Part shown: piece after piece, positions 58,351-64,000 of the stretch
Layout: the number at the start of each line of letters is the position of its first letter
Position numbering within the stretch: position 1 is the stretch's first letter
DNA from: Pycnococcus provasolii
Taxonomy: Eukaryota; Chlorophyta; Pseudoscourfieldiophyceae; Pseudoscourfieldiales; Pycnococcaceae
Assembly: GCA_938743325.2 (NCBI GenBank)
Contig: OW568862.1
Span: 1,390,201-1,454,200, forward strand
Direction: 5' to 3'
Length of the DNA: 64,000 nucleotides
Made by a program: the position numbers and the translations under genes
The notes under the pieces: model-generated
Seen by the model: only the letters and a program-made list of their open reading frames with translations
The model's database searches: none
Told to the model about the DNA's origin: nothing

Positions 58351-58950
58351 AATGACCCGAAGCGATAACGGTTTCACTGGGGGAAGCCGGCCCATGCAAG
58401 ACAGGTTCCCCGAATCCCCAATGCACCGAAGCGATAACGGTTTCACAGGGGGGAAAAGCCGACCCATGCAAGATAGGTTCCCCGAACCCCCAATGCACCG
58501 AAGCGATAACGGTTTCACAGGGGGAAGCGGACCCATGCAAGATAGGTTCCCCGAACCCCCAATGACCCGAAGCGATAACGGTTTCACGGGGGGAAAAGCC
58601 GACCCATGCAAGATAGGTTCCCCGAACCCCCAATGCACCGAAGCGATAACGGTTTCACGGCGGGAAGCCGGCCCATGCAAGATAGGTTCCCCGAACCCCC
58701 AATGCACCGAAGCGATAACGGTTTCACGGGGGGAAGCGGGCCCATGCAAGATAGGTTCCCCGAACCCCCAATGACCCGAAGCGATAACGGTTTCACGGCG
58801 GGAAGCCGGCCCATGCAAGATAGGTTCCCCGAACCCCCAATGACCCGAAGCGATAACGGTTTCACGGGGGGAAGCGGGCCCATGCAAGATAGGTTCCCCG
58901 AACCCCCAATGACCCGAAGCGATAACGGTTTCACGGGGGGAAGCCGGCCC
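58351..58950. repeat. 69-bp minisatellite, nine units
   Basis: Units anchored by AGCGATAACGGTTTCAC at 58361, 58430, 58502, 58571, 58642, 58711, 58780, 58849 and 58918: most steps are exactly 69 bp, with two of 72 and 71. Units come in two flavours (AATGCACCGA or AATGACCCGA). Because 69 is a multiple of three, long frames open on both strands by periodicity (forward RSDNGFTGGSRPMQDRFPEP). I do not call a gene from this. The flanks (58951-59616) show no supported gene. Confidence 0.95.
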
Positions 58951-59616
58951 CGGGGCTCTCTGCGACGCTCGCTTGTACTCACACCCTCCACGGCAGCGGC
59001 GGCGGCCTCTAGGCCGTCGTGTGTTGGTGGTGTTGCAAATGGTGTGGTGCTGGCCTTAATATGGGTGGTGGGTTCAAAGGGTTAGGCGCGTGACTGAAAC
59101 CTATACTCTCTTGTGAGCGTGGTCTTGACCTTAAGTGACCTTAAGACAGCCACACTGGAAGTAAGTATAAAGCAGTTATAACCACTGGTAGTGGCCGCCA
59201 CTAGATATAGGTTTGGTATCCCCTCTGACTACGAATCGAGTAGACAAAGAGAAGAATGATCGATTACAAGATACTCATCGGACGAGCCCATCTAGTGGCT
59301 CGCCCACAGGACGCCTCTGGGCCGACCAGAGGCCCCAGGAGACACCTCTTCACCACCGTAGAAGTGGCGATAAGGCCTTCAATCAAATCCCATCCAAATC
59401 CAACCCAATATCTTCACCAGTAGATAAATCAGGAGCCAGGGAGCCGCCACTCCTTCACATGTCACAAACCCACGTGGCGGAACTCCGAAACCAAACTCAC
59501 CTGAAACCCCTAAAACATAACCCCGGTCCGGGAGCCCAAAAACCGATTCCAAGGCACCCGAAACCCCAATCCATCAAAACCCCAAAACAGAACCTGCGAG
59601 ACCTAAACGCCCTCGC

Positions 59617-59905
59617 TCACTCCTCCCGAGCAGGGTCTCGGGGTACAAACTCCCTGCACAGTGTCCTGTCACGCAACCTGCAGAAATCATCACGCGATAG
59701 CCCCTTAGTAAGAAGATCAGCCAATTGATCCTTTGTATCGATGTATCGCAGCTCCAACACTAGACGTCGCACCTGATCGCGCACATCTTGCAGCCGCACA
59801 TCGATGTGTTTAGTGCGTCCACTATAGACAATGTCACGCAGAATTGTGATGGCAGCTGTGTTGTCCTCGTACACGATAGTTGGCCCAGGTACGATGATAC
59901 ACAGC
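59617..59905 (-). mobile_element. Fragment of a second copia family (RNase H end of pol)
   Basis: Minus-strand coding for the last ~95 residues of a copia polyprotein: IVYEDNTAAITILRD, RTKHIDVRLQDVRDQV, YIDTKDQLADLLTKGL, ending at a stop at 59617. The sequence differs from the two full elements in this window (which read LFSDSTTCRNILTN here), so it is another family. It is truncated at about 59905 by dynein sequence on the opposite strand. I could not find its LTR. Confidence 0.85.
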
Positions 59906-62110
59906 TCTCCGAGGGCACGCCTAGTGATTTTGATGACGAATTCATGCTGGTCACGGCGTACTACGAGCTCATCGAAGAGTACCACATTCAGGTGCCGGAC
60001 ATCGATCACGCGGCGTTCAAGACGCTCCCGACGGACTTCAATGCGTACAAGGGCTCGCTTGACTTCGCGGAAGGCAGCCACGAGGAGCGTGAGATGAAGT
60101 TCAGCTCGGACCTCGAGCGAGAGGTGGAGGGTGTCGGCAAGGAGGTTGCGGACATTCGCGTGCTCGCAGGACACGAGATGATTCTCGACGGGTCTGCCAA
60201 ATCGAGCGAGGTCATTGAGCTCACCACCCGCCTCGTGTCGAAGGTGGAGGAGCAGAAGGCGCAGGCAAAGCGCATTCAGAAGTATCAGAGGCTCTTCAAG
60301 GTGTTCGAGACTTCGTTCGAGGATATCGACGAGTGCAGCGAGGAGGTGACGTTAAAGCACACCCTTTGGACTGGCTCGTAGCCTGCACAGGTCGTCATCT
60401 CCGTAAGTCAGACGTACTGGTGCGCCGCGACGACACAGTGCCTCGAGCAGACGGAGCGCCCCACCAAGGATGCGCTGGACGAGTGGCGCAAGGTCAACGT
60501 CAGTCAGCTCGTGGAACTTTCCGAGGTGGTGCGGCAGGACCTGACGGGTCTGCAGCGCAAGATTGTCGTCTCGCTCATCACGATTCATGTGCATGCTCGC
60601 GACATTGTCGAGAATCTCATGGCTGATAACGCCACGCGTTCCACGGATTTTGAGTGGCAAATGCAGCTCAGGTACTACTGGTACGAGGAGAACGAAGAGA
60701 CAGTTGTGCGTCAGACGAACGCCACTTTCATCTACATGTACGAGTACCTTGGCGCGCAGAGCCGCCTTGTCGTCACGCCGATGACAAATCGCTGTTATAT
60801 GACTTTGACTGGTGCGCTTCACCTCAAGCTTGGCGGTGCACCCGCCGGACCCGCCGGAACGGGAAAAACAGAGACAACGAAGGATCTCGGCAAGGCTCTC
60901 GGCGTTCAGTGCGTCGTCTTCAACTGCGGCGACAACCTCGACTACAAATTCATGGCAAATTTCTTCTCGGGACTTGCGCATTGCGGCGCGTGGGCGTGCT
61001 TCGACGAGTTCAATCGCATCGATATCGATGTGCTATCGGTCGTCGCGCAGCAGCTTCTGACGATCCAAAATGCGCTCAAGGCGAAGGTGTCAAAGTTCAA
61101 CTTCGAGGGCAAGGAGATTCGCCTCGTCCCAACTTTCGGTGTCTTCATTACGATGAATCCGGGATACGCAGGTCGAACGGAGTTGCCGGACAACCTTAAG
61201 GCGCTGTTCAGGCCGATGGCCATGATGATTCCCGACTACGCTCTCGTGGCTGAGTTGATGCTGTATGCCGAAGGGTTCGCCGACGCCAAAACTCTAGCGC
61301 GAAAGATGGTTAAGCTGTACAAGCTCTCCAGCGAGCAGCTGAGCCAGCAGGATCACTACGACTTTGGCATGCGTGCTCTGAAGTCCGTGCTTGTGATGGC
61401 ACGTTCGCTCAAGCGTGCCAACCCAACATTGTCCGAGGATGTGACGCTCATCCGCGCTATGCGCGACTCGAATGTGCCCAAGTTCCTTAAGGATGACGCC
61501 GCGCTGTTCCGCGCAATTTTGCTTGACCTCTTCCCCGGCGTGGAGGTGCCGCTGAACGACTACGGTGACCTGCAGACAGCGGTGGAGGCGAGCCTCGTGA
61601 ACGCGGAAAAGCAGGTGGTGGACGAATTCGTTCTCAAGACGATCCAGCTGCACGAGACATTCAACGTTCGATTCGGAGTCATGCTCGTGGGTCCCACGGG
61701 TGGTGGCAAGACGGTCGTGTATCAGACTCTCAAGGCGGCGATGACGATTGCTCCGTGAGCAGAAGCACAAGGACGACACGTACCAAGTGACGCACACGTA
61801 CACGTTCAACCCGAAGTGCATCAAGATGGGTGAGCTGTACGGCGAGTACAACCTCATGACGAACGAGTGGACGGATGGACTCGGCTCCACGCTCATCCGC
61901 AACGCCGTCGCCGACACGACCAACGATCGCAAGTGGGTTGTATTCGACGGCCCCGTGGATGCCATCTGGATCGAGAACATGAACACGGTGCTTGACGACA
62001 ACTGCACACTCTGCCTGCCAAACGGCGAGCGCATCAAGCTCAACCCAGTGACGATGCGCATGCTGTTCGAGGTGCAGGACCTCGCCGTGACGTCGCCCGC
62101 CACCGTAAGG
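59905..62110 (+). pseudogene. Dynein heavy chain fragments (linker, AAA1, AAA2), internally deleted and frameshifted
   Basis: Three blocks in dynein order. Block 1 (about 59905-60381) is linker/stem sequence (FMLVTAYYELIEEYHIQVPD, SSEVIELTTRLVSKVEEQKA) ending at a TAG. Block 2 (about 60382-61758) runs from PAQVVISVSQTYW through AAA1 Walker A GPAGTGKTETTKDL, FNCGDNLDYK, CFDEFNRID and TMNPGYAGRTELPDNLK to AAA2 Walker A GPTGGGKT. Block 3, one base out of frame (about 61748-62104), continues AAA2: FNPKCIKMGELYGEYN, WVVFDGPVDAIWIENMN, SPAT, ending at a GTAAGG splice-donor-like site. Several hundred linker residues between blocks 1 and 2 are missing. This resembles a genomic fragment of an axonemal-type dynein motor, joined to copia and SMC1 debris. 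Confidence 0.88.
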
Positions 62111-62122
62111 TTGGTTGTTGGT

Positions 62123-62429
62123 TGACAAAAAAAAAAATAAAAAAAGCGCTCAAAAAACGCGAGGAGGAGCTGGCGGCTCACAAGGAGGACGTCGCAAAAT
62201 TGGAGACGGACCTCGGCAAGATTCAGGATGCGCTCAATGAGCTGGACGCGAGCGCGTCGTCGGGTGACAGGTGACGTGCCGAAGCTGCAGGAGCAGCACG
62301 TCGCGGAGTACAAACGGCTGAAGCAGGTGGCGGGCAGCCGCACGTTCCGCCTCAAGCAGGAGATCGACACGCTGAAGCGCTCGCTCCAGGCGGCGGATGC
62401 CGAGAAGGCTCGCGTCGAGCAGCAGGCGG
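62123..62429 (+). pseudogene. Second SMC1 fragment sharing lesions with the one at 55309
   Basis: About 300 bp of SMC1 first-coiled-coil sequence (LAAHKEDVAKLETDL, RTFRLKQEIDTLKRSLQAAD). It carries the same A-run/stop (TAAAAAAAGCGCTC) and the same extra base (GGTGACAGGTGACG) as the 55309 fragment, so one pseudogene piece was copied from the other. It ends abruptly at 62429 in lectin-gene debris. Confidence 0.92.
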
Positions 62430-63221
62430 ACCCAACGCGCGGGTGCGCCGCCACCCACCAGACGCTCCGCGCTGTAACGCGCATTGAATGTCGTCAGGGA
62501 CGTGACACCGTAGAGGTTGAAGAACTTCGCAAGGTCAACACGCGCCGCGCAGCAGCCTCGTATCGCTCGGATCCGACGCGCTCGCATCCATCCAGAAGCC
62601 AGCCTCCGCCGCGAGCTCGAGCACTTGCTTGACTCCTCCCACCTCGCGGGCGTTACAGGCGCGTCCTTCGCGTACCCGTCCGACGCCGTGACTAAGAGGT
62701 TGTCCCCGCTCTTTGGTACAGGTAGCCTTGCTGCGCACTCCTCTCGTCCGTGCAGACAGACTTCGTTCGACGGGTCGATCTGCAGCGCACTCCCGAAGGC
62801 GCGCTGGCGATTCGCGTGTACGCCTTCGCGCGCGCGTTGTCTGGCTCGTCGCACAGATTGAGCATGGATACAGCATCGTAATTCAGCTCGTACCGCTTCC
62901 TTCGATCAGCCTCCTGCTGCTCCGTTCGCTCGCGAATCAGACGTTTGGCTGCCACCGTGCTCCACGGGATGGCGCGAAACTTTTTATCTGCACCCTTTGA
63001 AGGTGCCCGGGTGCACCTCGCTCGGCGACAGTGCGCGGGCGAGTACGTGAACACGTGCGCGTCGTTGAAAGTTCCGCAGTTATCCACCAGCGTGGTTCGA
63101 CATCACATCCACCGAGATCATGTCCATGCCCATGGCAAAGCATCCCTCGCTAGGTCCGCTCGGGCTCGTGCCGTACACCTCGAAGCCGTAGGAGAACGTG
63201 CCCTTGTAGAGCTCCTTCTCC
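62430..63221 (-). pseudogene. Decayed 3' part of the lectin gene
   Basis: Minus-strand protein-like sequence continues from the lectin frame but shifts frame repeatedly: EEKELYKGTFSYGFEVYGTS to VDVMSN (about 63218-63090), then VDNCGTFNDAHVFTYSP to LCDEPDNARAKAY (about 63087-62840), then ALQIDPSNEVCLHGREECA, then VKQVLELAAEAGFWMDA and FFNLYGVTSLTTFNARYSAE. Each segment looks coding, but none joins without a shift. It could be a decaying gene or an error-rich assembly stretch. The family of these parts is not recognised. Confidence 0.5.
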
Positions 63222-64000
63222 TCAGGGCGTGTAGTCCGAGTATCCGCAGCCATCCTTCTTGACAATTCCAAAGGTGACAATTTCTCCCACAGTTGCCTCA
63301 GACAAGTCGAATCCGTCGCACGTCTTGTTCGCAAGCATGTCAGAGAACTCCGCGGGATACGTCGTGTTCCACGCTGATCCAAACGCACACGTCGGCTGCA
63401 CCGCCGCATCGGCGACACCGACGAGCGTCGGCGCCGTCATGTTCGACCAGAACGGCTCACCCGCCATTCCGCACGTCGCCGTCACCGCGAGCGTCTTCAC
63501 GCTGTTCTTGCACGGCTGCCCGAAGTTGCGAACAACCGCGTGCATGCGGCAGCTCTGCTTGCCAAGGCACTCCTTCGTCACCTCCTTCATCGACGTCGAC
63601 GCCGAGCATCCGTCAACGTAGTAGGCACCCGCGGTTCCGCCGGTAACTCCAAAGTTGGCGTAGAGGATGTTGGTGATGTGGCTGCCCGCAGGGCAGTTCA
63701 ACTTCATCTCGGACTTCTCAGCCACCTGCGAGCTCACCAGTCCGACGATTCCGTGAGCCTTGCCCTTGGCGTCGCGAACGCCGTAGTTGTTGCCCTCGTT
63801 GAACCTGTAGTGCGCCACGAGCTTGTCCTCGGAGTCCTTGAGCGGGCAGAACGAATCGCCGAACATGTTCTCCGCGCTCACGGCGCCGCTGTCGTACATG
63901 CGCACGTCGTCAATCAGCCCGAGGATTCCCTGGCCAATGCGCAGAGGCTGCGTGTTCGTTCGGCTCGGCATGTCCTGGTTCGCCCAGCTCGTCGTCGAGA
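63222..64000 (-). CDS. LamG-like plus SUEL-type galactose-binding lectin protein (partial, 5' end beyond window)
   Basis: The frame is open to the right edge, so the N-terminus lies outside. From the edge inward: a concanavalin/LamG-like segment (GILGLIDDVRMYDSGAVSAE, DKLVAHYRFNEGNNYGVRDA), then a SUEL/rhamnose-binding-type lectin domain (LNCPAGSHITNILYANFGVT, KECLGKQSCRMHAV, LAVTATCG) with its Cys pattern visible, then AAVQPTCAFGSAWNTTYPAE and CDGFDLSEATVGEIVTFG. A TGA at 63222 ends the frame, but one inserted base there explains it, since coding continues at once in another frame (EEKELYKGTFSYG). It is probably a secreted or cell-surface glycan-binding protein, and possibly a pseudogene overall. 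Confidence 0.7.
   Translation of the reverse strand, partial: STTSWANQDMPSRTNTQPLRIGQGILGLIDDVRMYDSGAVSAENMFGDSFCPLKDSEDKLVAHYRFNEGNNYGVRDAKGKAHGIVGLVSSQVAEKSEMKLNCPAGSHITNILYANFGVTGGTAGAYYVDGCSASTSMKEVTKECLGKQSCRMHAVVRNFGQPCKNSVKTLAVTATCGMAGEPFWSNMTAPTLVGVADAAVQPTCAFGSAWNTTYPAEFSDMLANKTCDGFDLSEATVGEIVTFGIVKKDGCGYSDYTP

Noticed and set aside
58351-58950. CRISPR-like array
   Set aside because: Units are contiguous 69-mers with no unique spacers, and the genome is eukaryotic.
59213-59728. 171-codon plus-strand frame
   Set aside because: Low-complexity Pro/Lys/Ser sequence, partly antisense to the copia RNase H fragment, with no motif.

Overview
This window is nuclear DNA of a eukaryotic green-lineage alga. 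The evidence is a PsbS-like photoprotection protein, a nuclear gene for plastid ribosomal protein L22 with a transit peptide, a plastid-type ClpC, plant-type half-size ABCA transporters, parts of an axonemal-type dynein heavy chain (so flagella now or in its ancestry), Ty1/copia retrotransposons and TTAGGG telomere-type arrays. Genes are dense, GC-rich and mostly without introns. I cannot name the species. All start codons below are the first sensible ATG; GTG/TTG starts were not accepted.

Layout. (1) 0-18.5 kb is ordinary gene-dense chromosome: ribosome recycling factor, ClpC, an RmlC-RmlD fusion, an unrecognised disordered protein, plastid L22, an EF-hand protein, two ABCA transporters head to head, and an isochorismatase-family hydrolase. 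(2) 19.3-34.2 kb is repeat-rich. Two nearly identical copia elements lie in opposite orientations (19.3-25.2 and 28.2-34.2 kb) around a segment with two interstitial telomere-repeat arrays, a 3'-truncated HopJ-family gene between them, and a PsbS gene whose transit peptide appears out of frame. (3) 34-55 kb is a cohesin island: SMC1 (-), a MYB-SCC3/STAG fusion (+), SCC2/NIPBL with an added GIY-YIG-like C-terminal domain (-), and a second intact SMC1 (+). The two SMC1 genes sit in the arms of a roughly 6 kb inverted segmental duplication. (4) 55.3-64 kb is a patchwork of broken pieces: two SMC1 fragments sharing the same lesions, a frameshifted acylation-motif protein, a 69-bp minisatellite, a fragment of a second copia family, an internally deleted dynein heavy chain, and a frameshifted SUEL-lectin/LamG gene running off the right edge.

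How the parts fit. SMC1 and SCC3 are core cohesin subunits and SCC2 loads cohesin on chromatin, so four adjacent genes serve one machine, which is unusual for a eukaryote. The SMC1 and MYB-SCC3 starts share a short bidirectional promoter region, and that promoter is also present in the second arm, where the MYB copy is cut short. SCC3 and SCC2 converge and overlap at their stop codons. Copia copy 2 has identical LTRs and a 5-bp target duplication, and its uninterrupted target is preserved in the other arm, so it inserted after the inverted duplication formed.

Limits: no alignment or database search was run. Family assignments rest on motifs I can read, and frameshifts in the right-hand 9 kb could be real decay or assembly error.
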